From Didymodactylos carnosus (taxonomy: Eukaryota > Rotifera > Eurotatoria > Philodinida > Philodinidae), in contig CAJNOQ010002937.1 of the NCBI GenBank assembly GCA_905250885.1, forward strand, positions 1 through 22,067: DNA of 22,067 nucleotides, given 5' to 3'. Of the stretch, positions 9,301 through 17,540 are shown piece by piece; the first letter of the stretch is position 1; the number at the start of each line of letters is the position of its first letter. The position numbers and the translations under genes are program-made. Below the pieces are notes generated by a model, which was given only the letters and a program-made list of their open reading frames with translations, was not told the origin of the DNA and searched no databases.

Positions 9301-10519
9301 TTGTATTTTACAGTACCAAAAAGGGTTTTTTCTCCAGAATAAAATCAAAATTTGGTATTTTCAAACATATTATATGTTTGAAAATATTAAGTAGAATTAT
9401 TTCTTTTTCGTTCGTATTTTACTAAATCGTTTTTATTTAGTACCAGCGATTCAAAAAGAATATGGTGTTTAAATACCCGTAAACGTAATCTAGAAGACTA
9501 AAAGAAGGTGTTCTAAGATACAGAAACTGGTTCTTATTAGTAACAAATGCGAATACCCTGTTTTGGGTTCTGTAGGATACCTTGTTTTTTAGAGTGTGGT
9601 TAGAGTGATAGACTACTAATCTATCAGATATAGATTCAATCCTTACATCTGACGTTATTACTCTTTTTTTCTTTCTTTTCTGTTGACGGTTTACTGGCTG
9701 TTTTTAAACCATTTACTGACAGTTAGCTGCCTAAAAATGTCCTAAAAACCGCCTATTTTACGTAGACCGTTTTAGCGCCGTAAATTGGTAGTTCAAACTT
9801 TCTGAAAACTGCCTATTTACAGCCAGTAAACCGTCTTTTAACGGTCAAGTTTCGCATGAAAATTTGATATATGAGAACGCAGTTTACTGGCAGTTTTTAG
9901 GCATTTGAAAAACCACCTATTTACAGTGGTAAAACCATACGATCCGAACCATCAAAAAACCATCTAAAAACTGTCTGAACGGTCTAAAAACGGCCAGTAA
10001 ACTGCCTGTCAACTGGCAATTAACCGGGAGTTAACTGGCAGTTAACTTGGCAGTTTTCAATGCCCTGGGTGATTCTGTTTAGATTACATCCCGTGAACAA
10101 ATGGAATAGATAAACTGCGCATGTCAGATTCTAAAAGCAATGAACTTACGGCCAGGAAACAGCGTAAAAATTTTAAAATAGCCGTTATCATCCGAATGTA
10201 AAACACCTCGACAAAACCAATCGTTCGATGATCTTCCTGATGAGTAAACACCGTTATAATTTGCTTGCCATACATCAAGATTGACATTTTTGATGCCTCG
10301 CTTACATTTTGAATCAAAATCAACAATACGTCCAGTTAATATCAAAACATCAAATGTTGGTAGATTATCACATAGATCATCTGTTTTCTTTGGTGCACCA
10401 TCAAGCCAATAAGGTCCAAGAATATCTGGTTCTGTCAATGTACAAGTTGAGGATTGACTTCGAACTTGTTGATGAATCGATAAAATAAACGATACTAGCA
10501 CGAATAAAATGACGGGCAT
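6352..10519 (-). CDS. Secreted intradiol ring-cleavage dioxygenase, two exons
   Basis: Non-haem Fe(III) enzyme that would open catechol-type rings between the two hydroxyls. Exon 1 is 10519-10150 and exon 2 is 6710-6352, giving about 242 residues. Residues 1-21 form a signal peptide (VILFVLVSFILSI), so it is probably extracellular. Family landmarks in order: C-TLTEPDILGPYWLDGAP (26-43), LTGRIVDFDSKC (61-72), DVWQANYNGVY (82-92), HSDDNGYFKIFTLFPGR (108-124), then YDDGGYRPAHIHF (125-137) and TQLYFEKDVYLAP. Likely iron ligands are Tyr92, Tyr125, His134 and His136, with Arg131 as the conserved active-site arginine. The GTAAGT donor (10149-10144) and CAG acceptor (6713-6711) split codon 124 exactly, restoring PGRY. 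The first ATG precedes the signal peptide. The family is mainly bacterial and fungal, with secreted copies known in spider mites, so acquisition by transfer is likely. The substrate is unknown. The last ~50 residues are not recognised. Confidence 0.9.
6954..6982. repeat. Perfect 11-bp stem hairpin
   Basis: TTTATTACTCC pairs with GGAGTAATAAA around a 7-nt loop (GCAGTGT). It lies inside the dioxygenase intron. Function unknown. Confidence 0.65.
7470..8162. repeat. AAACCC/GGGTTT word array
   Basis: Short palindromic units such as AAACCCAAAAGGGTTT (about 7535-7550) and CTAAACC-GGTTTAG (about 7501-7520) recur irregularly with drifting sequence. The array ends in a larger hairpin (8029-8162). The motif resembles plant-type telomere words but is not tandem and alternates in orientation, so it is not telomeric. 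Confidence 0.6.
8029..8162. repeat. Nested hairpin with 43-bp arms
   Basis: The outer arms 8029-8071 and 8120-8162 match at 41 of 43 positions (core GGAAAATGAAACTATTC). Inside is a second perfect hairpin, GTTTCGGAGAG (8068-8078) with CTCTCCGAAAC (8089-8099). The outer arm is clearly related to the hairpin at 17541-17677 (shared TGAAACTAT and GAACGAA blocks), so this is a dispersed family rather than a chance palindrome. Confidence 0.75.
8390..9590. repeat. GGTAT/ATACC word array
   Basis: The same layout as the preceding array but with ACCAAAAGGGTAT-like words. Clean hairpins lie at 8694-8730 (15-bp perfect arms starting CCAAAAGGGTATTTT, 7-nt loop) and 9356-9386 (14-bp perfect arms starting TATTTTCAAACATA, 3-nt loop). 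Other units recur at 8523-8551, about 8670, 8810 and 9310. The stretch 8880-9300 is mostly unique sequence, so the array is interrupted. Open frames here are by-products of the repeats. Confidence 0.55.
9590..9655 (+). other. tRNA-like remnant
   Basis: TGGTTAGAGTGATAG resembles a Pol III A box and AGATTCAATCC resembles a B box. Between them is an anticodon-type stem-loop (ATAGA-CTACTAA-TCTAT; loop triplet ACT). A T-run follows at 9664. The T-arm and acceptor stems pair poorly and an ACT anticodon is unusual, so it is not a working tRNA. It could be a tRNA pseudogene or the head of a tRNA-derived SINE. Confidence 0.3.
9685..10070. repeat. CAGTAAAC/GTTTACTGGC word array
   Basis: GGTTTACTGGC, AACTGCC and complements recur across about 380 bp. 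Two clear long-range inverted pairs are present: 9685-9701 with 9819-9835 (17 bp, perfect) and 9879-9891 with 9993-10005 (13 bp, perfect). The array stops sharply at TGCCCTGGGTGATTC (10061-10075), about 75 bp before the splice donor. It has the layout of the GTAAC array at 2863 with a different word. Confidence 0.7.
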
Positions 10520-11866
10520 AATTGTAGTTAAATGTTATTTACTACTTATATTTATGTTCGTTCTTTATCACCTTGAGTCAACAAAGTTGTTGTATGTGGC
10601 GTGAATATTTGATGTATGCTCCCTCTTTCTTTTATCATGATGATTAAAGAATATTTTTCTCATATTTCTAGTACGTCAAACTCGATTATTTTCTATTTAA
10701 TGATGATACAATCAGTATAAGAAATTCGATTAGAGAAATGAACACTGGAAACATTTATTCTCTTTTCAGACTATAATTGAGAAACATTTCTGTCAATAAT
10801 ATGAATCCGGAACAAAAACTCTTAATTTACGTACATGTTGATTGGATCTTTGTGTTTTCTTGTAATTAAAAGTCCGGATTCATTGCTATACTATTACAAA
10901 AGATAAATAATAATTATCACGATAAATTGACAAAATATAATTGCTCTTTTTCTCTCTTGTCAACACTGAGAACTCTGAGAAAAAAACGCACTGATTATTT
11001 ATCTCAGCCAATGCCTGATTTTCTTCATGCAATAATGAGGTGAAGGAATAAAATGCTTTTGGCAGATATGTTTTTGTTCAAAGTTACACGTGTCGAAATT
11101 TCGAGAGATATTTAATGCAAAAAATTACAATTTCAGGTCCGTTGTTTGGCAAAAACCTGTAGTAAAATTTATAGTAGTCTAATAGTCTCTAAGTAAATTT
11201 TAAATGGAAAGGCTCATTTATATAAATATAAGGTTGCACATATTCTGCTTTTTCAAATTAGACGTTAGGTATGATGAATCATCGTTCTTTTTGCAAAAAA
11301 CGCATATTTCTGCAGAAATCTTGAAAAAAATTTGACATGGACAGTTTCCGAATTGATGAGGTATAAAAATGATTCAACTTCGGCGAGATAACATCTGACT
11401 GGAAATTGATGTTTTGGACAAACACATCGTTGAATCGTCTGAAACATAAAAACATGTCTGTTCTGCACAGTATTAAAATTTCAGAGTTGCACACGTCCAT
11501 ATAAAAACTCATACGCTGCCCCATTTGTACTTTTCTTTGCATATATTATTTAGATGTGTAACAGAATAACCAACTGTTATTATATCTTATCGCTGTTTCC
11601 GTGGTAAAACACAACAAATATTAACATCATTGTTGAAACCATAATGTCGTAGATTACCGAACTTGTTACTGAATAACGCTTAATATCGTTTTGTAATAAT
11701 TTCCCACTATAATGCGTTTCTTTTCGAGAACTTGGATATTTCAAATTTTTCCAAGATGGAAAGTCGGATACATCTGTTCAGAGAAATTTAAATGTAATCC
11801 TCAATTGTTTGCATGAATAACTTTTATAAAGAACCAAATTCCTCTATAATCTTTTGATTGCGTAAG
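10520..11866. other. Region upstream of the dioxygenase gene
   Basis: It contains the presumptive promoter of the minus-strand dioxygenase, but I see no distinctive element. Two overlapping minus-strand open frames (11265-11542) match no family I recognise. The rest is AT-rich and featureless. Confidence 0.45.
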
Positions 11867-12110
11867 CACCCTTGACAAAAAATTTTCTGCAATTCTGATA
11901 AGAATCTTACTGGACTCCTATCAAATTCTTATATAAGATTCCGCAGGAAAGTGAATGGAATTTGATAAGAGTCTTATTAAATTCCATTCACTTTCCTGCG
12001 TAATCTTATATAAGAATTTGATAGGAGTCCAGTAAGATTCATTGGGTACTTATAAATTTCTTAAAAGATTCTTAACTGATGCTTATATAAGAGTTGATGC
12101 CTAGGGCAAT
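11867..12110. mobile_element. Palindromic element bounded by CCCTnGnCA ends
   Basis: The left edge CACCCTTGACA (11867-11877) is echoed in inverse at the right edge TGCCTAGGGCAA (12098-12109): CCCTTGACA versus CCCTAGGCA. Inside, TCTTATATAAGA words surround a near-perfect 137-bp palindrome. No reading frame. Interpreted as a small non-autonomous element; no target duplication was identified. Confidence 0.5.
11903..12039. repeat. 137-bp near-perfect palindrome
   Basis: Two 68-nt arms (11903-11970 and 11972-12039) meet at a single central base. They match at 66 of 68 positions, starting AATCTTACTGGACTCC and passing through TTCTTATATAAGATT and CGCAGGAAAGTGAATGG. With essentially no loop it could extrude as a cruciform. 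The low divergence suggests recent formation or ongoing arm-to-arm conversion. Confidence 0.85.
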
Positions 12111-12567
12111 TGTGATCGTGAATTGAGTGAAATACTGTCAGATTATTTTTTTCATTAAGTTAATGAACTATAGAAAAGCGGAACAGTTTTTGATCGGTGT
12201 ATTCACGTGAACAGTAAGTTCTCCCTTTTCATAAAATCGAATATTACGTTCTTCACGCTTTGAACCTATTAATAATAAAAGCATACTTTCACAATTTAAC
12301 CTTTAGAAAAACGACTCATCTTTCAGTCAGTTCTTTCGGCAACTTCTACAAACACAACTCAGTGGAGAAACTACGATAAATGATATTTTCGCCCAATCCA
12401 AGTGTGTCGGAATCACGTTTTTTCACTTTATTTCTTCGGTATCTCTGCGAAATGGAACTGCATAAGGCTGAAATTTGCATGCAATATGTAAGGCTAATTA
12501 CTCCATAAATGCGAAAAGTTTCACTAAGTCTGATGCTTTCGTTACGATTTTATAGTCGAAAAACAGA

Positions 12568-13111
12568 TCCTGACTAGGCATGCACCGAGCTTCGAGTTAC
12601 CCGAAAACTCGAACCGAGTAACTCGAAATTCGAGCTATCCGAAAATTAAAGTATGTTTTTTTCTGATAGTTGTGATTCTCAGGCCTCCACATTAAAGAGG
12701 ATCCCACACTTTTATACTATTTTGCATGTTAACTTCATTTTACACTTTACTCAAGTAATCTGAACTCTTATGTCGCTTTAGTATTTTGCAGTGACAAAAA
12801 TTTCGTTTAGCACTTAGAGTAAGGCATTTTTGATTTCGATTGAACATCAATTATCCGAAACGGAAAATGCACTTGCAAATAGAATGTTTTGCACTTACTC
12901 TAAGTGCCAAACGAAATTTTTGTTACGGCAAAATACTAAAGCGACATATGAGTTCAGATTACTTGAGTAAAGTGTAAAATGAAGTTAACATGCAAAATAG
13001 TATAAAAGCGTGAGATCCTCTTTAATATGGAGGCCCGAGAATAACAACCATCAGAAAAAAAGCATACTTTAATTTTCGGGTAGCTCGACCTGGTGCATGC
13101 CTCGTCCTGAC
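12568..13111. mobile_element. 530-bp foldback element with 7-bp target duplication
   Basis: TCCTGAC flanks the element on both sides (12568-12574 and 13105-13111). The termini TAGGCATGCACC (left) and GGTGCATGCCT (right) are inverted, and the arms continue inward with good identity to about 12826 and from about 12890. The ~63-nt loop codes for nothing. The left arm carries an extra ~40 bp of CTCGA words (CTTCGAGTTACCC...ACTCGAA). The terminus and 7-8-bp duplication are hAT-like, so this is best read as a non-autonomous hAT-type foldback MITE; the superfamily is inference. Confidence 0.8.
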
Positions 13112-14390
13112 GGAATCACAAAAAACTCATGTTACACATTTCGTGGCTCTAGAAAAGTAACTTCAATCCGAAACTAAAATAAAGGAAGCATAGATCTAAC
13201 TGGTCAAGATTTTCTTGACTGGTCCAGTAACCGACCTGAAAAATTCTGACTGAGCCGGGGCCTGTTGGCTGGACATATATCTTCTTTTGTGACCAGTCGA
13301 AAGCGTTTTTGACACCAACTCGAAGTCTGTATCATTAAAATTGCAAAAGACATTTGGGACGCATGAACATCTACATTTTGATTAATAAACTCAATATTTC
13401 GAGTTCAAATTTTTACTGTCAACTGTCTAAGGTTAGATACACATCCAGTGAAAATTAATTACTATACTCTCTCCAACCAGGTATTTTCGCTTTTAAAATT
13501 TTTCAATTCCTCTTGTTTGTTCTATGTTGCTTCAAATTTTTTCTTGTCTATGTCTGTGTGTCAGAAGTTGAATTGGCTCGAGTGTGTGAATGTAAAAACC
13601 TAACGACGGAGGAGTGCTAATGTTTCAGAAAAAATGCCCATAACCCTCGAACCATGGAATTCCAGAGAGAGTTAAGATGTTTCTTAGTTATTGCAAAATG
13701 TTTTACCCGGTTTTTTCTTCGAGAACATGATGCAGAAAAAGTGAATTGTTCAACTCATAATGAATGCGCGAGCGAGCAGGAATCAGAACAACTAACCGGG
13801 TCGAGGCGTTCATTAGAACAATTCGGCCCCGAACTCATATTTGTAATTGACACTCAAGTCTATTTCTTTCGCTTTTGGCGGGAGAATTGTCATTAGGATT
13901 TCTTTTCAACAATGAAAATATTTTTCCAAAAAAGCAGTCTATTAAAAGACTAGTACCAATTCTTATATTCTCACCTTTGACTACCTAGGACGCCGAGTTC
14001 CCGAAATTTTATTTCATCAGTTTGTACAGCAGAAAATTATCTATCGAATGACATAGAATACTTTGAAAAATAAGTGGCGGATTTTGGGATACGAGCTACT
14101 TATTATGAGGTCAAAAAGCGGTATCGTGGAAGAAAATTGCTTATATTTCACTCTGTTTCAATTTTTCAACGAATCTGGAATTATATTCATGACTTCTGGA
14201 CAAAATTGTGTCAAACAAGGTGTTACTCAGTTAGTAAATTCAGAGGATGTGCACAGGAAGTTCAGCTCTCTGTCCCCTTATCTAAATAGGTCTTATTTTC
14301 GCTAGTATAATAAAGTACCTTATATAACACACTGTTTTTCGTCGTAATTTAAAATGAGACAAAAACGTTGGTATCGATCAATCAAACACG
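13112..14390. other. Intergenic stretch, little recognised
   Basis: At 13199-13312 CTGGTC/GACCAG words cluster, with the small hairpin GTCAAG-ATTTT-CTTGAC (13203-13219); this may be another eroded word array. Two plus-strand open frames (13654-13896 and 14063-14305) resemble no protein family and have no exon-like boundaries. I do not call them genes. Confidence 0.4.
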
Positions 14391-14393
14391 TGA

Positions 14394-14430
14394 GTATATA
14401 TATTTATATATATATATTATATACGTATAA
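14394..14430. repeat. TA-rich microsatellite
   Basis: Imperfect (TA)n tract with occasional T or CG interruptions. Typical replication-slippage DNA. Confidence 0.7.
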
Positions 14431-14551
14431 ATAAGAGAATAATTGACACCGTTTTTATCATTTTATTAGAGACGTTTCGTTATGAACTCATAAACAAACA
14501 AGACGAAAGAGTATATGTATAGACAATACAAAGAGAGAGACAAGGACACAA

Positions 14552-14577
14552 ATTAAAAGAAAACGTTTTCTTTTAAT
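14552..14577. repeat. 26-bp perfect palindrome
   Basis: Fully self-complementary around AAAACGTTTT with flanks ATTAAAAG and CTTTTAAT. No spacer and no associated gene. Confidence 0.8.
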
Positions 14578-14860
14578 CATTAATTTTTAACGCCCCCCAA
14601 ACTTACTGTCTTTTTGTAATCAGAATACATTTAATATGAAACTCTTCTGTGAATACACTCAAGCAAAAATTGCGAAAAAAGAACATCTAGATTTTCCCTG
14701 AAAAAATTTTTTTACTGGAACAATTATGCCAGCAAGAACATCTAGGTAAAAGAGTAAAAAATATTGACTTATCTAGATGTATCGGGTTGAATCCAGTGCC
14801 ACACAATGCAAATCTCAATGCCTTGAGAAGCCAGAAAATAGGCAAGTAATGCAGTGGTTG

Positions 14861-14896
14861 CTTACAGTATACTGTAAGTAATCAGACTATAGTCTG
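14861..14896. repeat. Two adjacent perfect palindromes
   Basis: CTTACAGTATACTGTAAG (14861-14878) and CAGACTATAGTCTG (14883-14896) lie four bases apart. The second overlaps the left end of the foldback element and may mark its insertion point. Confidence 0.7.
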
Positions 14897-15227
14897 GTGC
14901 GTGGACGGAGACAAAAAAATATGCTTATATAAAGTAGAGTGGTTAACGAGAAAATTAGTATTAATTAGAATTTGCTAGTTTTAATGTTTTTCGTTTTTGA
15001 CCTGCCCAACTTCATTGATGAAAGTTCTGAGTTTAACCAAAATCAAATAAGATTTCATCTTCGAATATCTCCGTACATGCGGTAGAACCGAAAAAACTAA
15101 CAACCAAAGATGAAATCTCATTTGATTTTGGTTTAAACTCAGAACTTTCATCGAATGAAGCTGGGTAAGTCAAAAACGAAAAGTGCACGAAATAAGTATA
15201 TTTTTTTGTCTCCATTCACGTACCAGA
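14893..15227. mobile_element. Foldback element with TCTGGTrCG ends
   Basis: The left arm (14893 to about 15061) and right arm (about 15107-15227) are inverted copies sharing GGAGACAAAAAAATAT, TTTTCGTTTTTGAC, GAAAGTTCTGAGTTTAA and CAAAATCAAAT blocks. The left arm holds an extra ~60 bp (about 14931-14985). The loop is about 45 nt. The termini are TCTGGTGCG and CGTACCAGA. No coding content. The target duplication is unclear. Confidence 0.75.
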
Positions 15228-15559
15228 GCACTGTATTGGAATAAATGTATTTATTGAAACACTGACATATCCGTGCATTGACAATGATGTCTAGATGTAT
15301 TGTCTGAATCACTGAGTCAGCCAGATGCATGAACCACTTAATGGACGCTAAGTGCATTGTTCACAGCATTGCTCATGTAGATGCAGGGTGAGTCCAAGAA
15401 GCGTGTATGTATGCTTTTAAAGGGTCTTATTGTCCGACGGCGGACGGTACGTCCGAAAGCGTGCGTATAGGTATAAACTTGACGAATAGTCTGCTTATCA
15501 CACGTGAACGCACTGACCAAAAAAACTTTTCAGGTGAAGGACCATGTGAATGATATAGT

Positions 15560-16048
15560 CACATTACTTACTTAATGATCATAAGTACCTCGTTTTTACG
15601 TCATTAACCGTCCATTAATTGACCATTTTTACGCTGTTCAAATGATGTAATTACGACCGTAAAATGACCCAATCGGCTGAACCAGTTGTAAAAGTCATTT
15701 TACGGTCGTAATTACATCATTTGAACAGCGTAAAAATGGTCAATTAATGGACGGTTAATGAGGTAAAACGAGGTACTTATGGTCATCAAAAAAAGCAGCG
15801 TCTTAGTTATCTCTTAATGACTGAAAAATGCCTCATAAACGTGTGAGTAATGATCTAAAAATGATCATTTTTACATAGTAAAAAAAATGGTCTAAAATAC
15901 GACCGAATAACGATACCGTTTATAGCATAAAAACTAAATAAAAATGACCTTAAACGATCTAAAAGCGGCCAATTAGTCACCCATTAATGACTCATTACTG
16001 AACCATAAACGAGTCATTTTTTATCTCATTTTTATCGTCCTGGGCTAG
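15560..16048. repeat. AATGAC/CATTTTTA word array enclosing the large hairpin
   Basis: Beyond the hairpin, the same words (AAAATGACC, AATGATC, CATTTTTAC and complements) continue irregularly to about 16030, including the 18-bp palindrome TAAAAATGATCATTTTTA (15856-15873). The array ends at CGTCCTGGGCTAG (16036-16048), similar to the edges at 10061 and 12098. Confidence 0.65.
15575..15786. repeat. Large hairpin with ~94-bp arms
   Basis: The left arm 15575-15668 and right arm 15694-15786 are complementary apart from a few differences near the outer end. A long run from about CATTAACCGTCC inward to GTAAAATGAC is exact. The loop is 25 nt. Either strand would form a long RNA hairpin if transcribed. 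Confidence 0.85.
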
Positions 16049-16270
16049 TTTTGTCTGCTGCACATCTGCTTTTGTTTCTTCGTGTGTTTTGCACCAGTAC
16101 GCCTATAAGTTACATCCTGAATATAAGCATCAATTTTACTTTTTTGGAAAACATTTCATCGAATACATGGTGGGATAGCCCGTAAAATTCTGAATAAATC
16201 AAGACGTTTTTTCAACTTTCTAATTGAGAAAAACACAAAGAGAAATAGTATTGATTTTAACACGAACATT

Positions 16271-17252
16271 TCAGTGCAGTTTCTGCAAGTCTTGAGGGAA
16301 CTCCTCAAAAGTGGCCGCACAATGCATCAGAGGTTGATACGCATTCTTTTCCAATGCCACGCTATTTTCAGAGACGCTTAAGGTTAATATGAGCATCCCT
16401 GCTCTGTATCCGACTTAAATTCACAATGACATCTAAGCTGATTCTCCAATCTTTACTTCAATCTTTCAAGGGTAAAAGCAGCTTTTCATCCTTTCTCGTA
16501 TGTTGACTCGAACTCGATTAGTGTCTGTTTCAGAGCAACTATCCTATTCTGTATACTCCATGCATTTTCGTGGAAATCTTATTTTATCGAATTTAATTCT
16601 GACAATATCGATATGAAGCGAAACGTTATACTATTAGTGTTGCTTTCCAGTTGCAATTTCAACTGATTTGTGAGATCAGCCGATCCACTTGACAATTGGA
16701 TTTTTATATCAACTAGTTTTGTCTCTGTTCCAAGGCATTCGAGTGATTTTTTAAGTGAGGATTCTGATAGTGTTTATTTTTGTACGAATGCCTTCGCCTG
16801 TTTTCTGTGCGATAACTCGAGTTGAGATTGTTTTAGTTGTAAAATGTCGAGTGATGATTGTAACTGTGTTATTTTCTGTGCAAAAACGTCTTAGTAATTG
16901 CTAAGTAATAATTCTAACAGATTTGGTTTTTGTTCAAAAACATTTGAATAATTATCCACCAACGGTACTGCTACATCTAATTGAGAAGAAACTGTTCGAA
17001 TGGCTACCGCACGGACTGACTTGAGTTTTGAAATGATAACACTTCGATAAGCAATAGTCGTGTTTTCTTGATAGTTTCCTATATTCAGTGTATATTGTTG
17101 AACAGGTTTCACAACAAACTTTTCACCGTTGAATTCGCTCAAATGTCGATTGTTCAGGTAAAAGCCAAAATTATTCTCTCGTATTTGACAGATATCATCG
17201 CATTAGTGTTTGCTATTGACTGTTGATCTGAATTAGCTTTGTCTGTCTTCAT
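16271..17252 (-). pseudogene. Decayed coiled-coil protein gene, family unrecognised
   Basis: A minus-strand frame reads as protein over about 325 codons but is broken. It starts at an ATG (17252, MKTDKANSDQQSIANTN) and shifts frame near 17175 into ENNFGFYLNNRHLSEF and GEKFVVKPVQQYTLNIG. It then runs through a heptad-like helical stretch (AQKITQLQSSLDILQLKQSQ, LTNQLKLQLES, IQNRIVALKQTLIEFE). In-frame stops lie at 16891, 16774, 16579, 16486, 16453 and 16384. A second shift leads to ALEKNAYQPLM and TFEEFPQDLQKLH, ending at a TGA at 16271. Five of the six stops are TAA and one is TGA; each fits a single C-to-T change from CAA or CGA. Residue use is far from random AT-rich translation. I do not recognise the family. 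It could also be a transposon-borne protein. Confidence 0.55.
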
Positions 17253-17280
17253 TTCCCTAATAGATAAATAATAGGTTAAT

Positions 17281-17415
17281 AGAATTCGTAAAAAATAGGG
17301 TTTTATCGTATTTTTCCCAATTTACGAATTCGTATACGAATTCTTGGGGACCAAAAAGATCATTTCACAAATTCGTCGATAGTCGACCAATTCAATTTAC
17401 GAATTCATGGGTACC
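17281..17415. repeat. GAATTCG word array
   Basis: ACGAATTCGT-type words repeat. They include the 18-bp palindrome GAATTCGTATACGAATTC (17326-17343), the hairpin GTCGA-TAG-TCGAC (about 17373-17385) and GGGTACCC near the right edge. Same architecture as the other word arrays. Confidence 0.55.
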
Positions 17416-17540
17416 CGAAATTTCTTGCCTACGAAATCGTCCCAATTGAATTAGGATAATATTGAAAAGTGTAAATGGAGTAGCATGGGATTGTGGAAAA
17501 TGATACACTGTAAAAAGAAATACGTATTTTGAAAAGCGAT

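Larger units (their letters stand above)
6711..10149 (-). other. 3.4-kb intron of the dioxygenase gene
   Basis: It is bounded by a consensus GTAAGT donor and a TTTCAG-type acceptor, and both flanking exons read correctly through the join. Its 3,439 nt contrast with the ~100-nt receptor intron. Most of its length is filled with inverted-repeat word arrays listed separately. The stretch 6720-7340 has only the 6954-6982 hairpin and a 14-nt direct duplication (AAAGACTGTCTGCC, about 7017-7045). Base 9117 is an unresolved N. Confidence 0.85.
14681..15394. repeat. CTAGATG word array, split by a foldback insertion
   Basis: GAACATCTAG (14681), AACATCTAG (about 14735), ATCTAGATGT (about 14770), GTCTAGATGT (about 15288), AGATGCAT and TAGATGCAG words lie on both sides of the foldback at 14893-15227. 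The right edge is TGCAGGGTGAGTC (15382-15394). The two halves appear to be one array interrupted by the insertion. Confidence 0.45.

Noticed and set aside
11867-12110. Palindromic repeats as a CRISPR array
   Set aside because: There are no evenly spaced repeats with unique spacers, no cas genes, and the genome is eukaryotic.
13654-14305. Plus-strand open frames of 71-80 codons
   Set aside because: No motif, no homology I can recognise, and no plausible splice partners.
16271-17252. TAA read as glutamine (alternative genetic code)
   Set aside because: The receptor and dioxygenase genes both terminate at TAA in the expected place, and the pseudogene also has a TGA and frameshifts.
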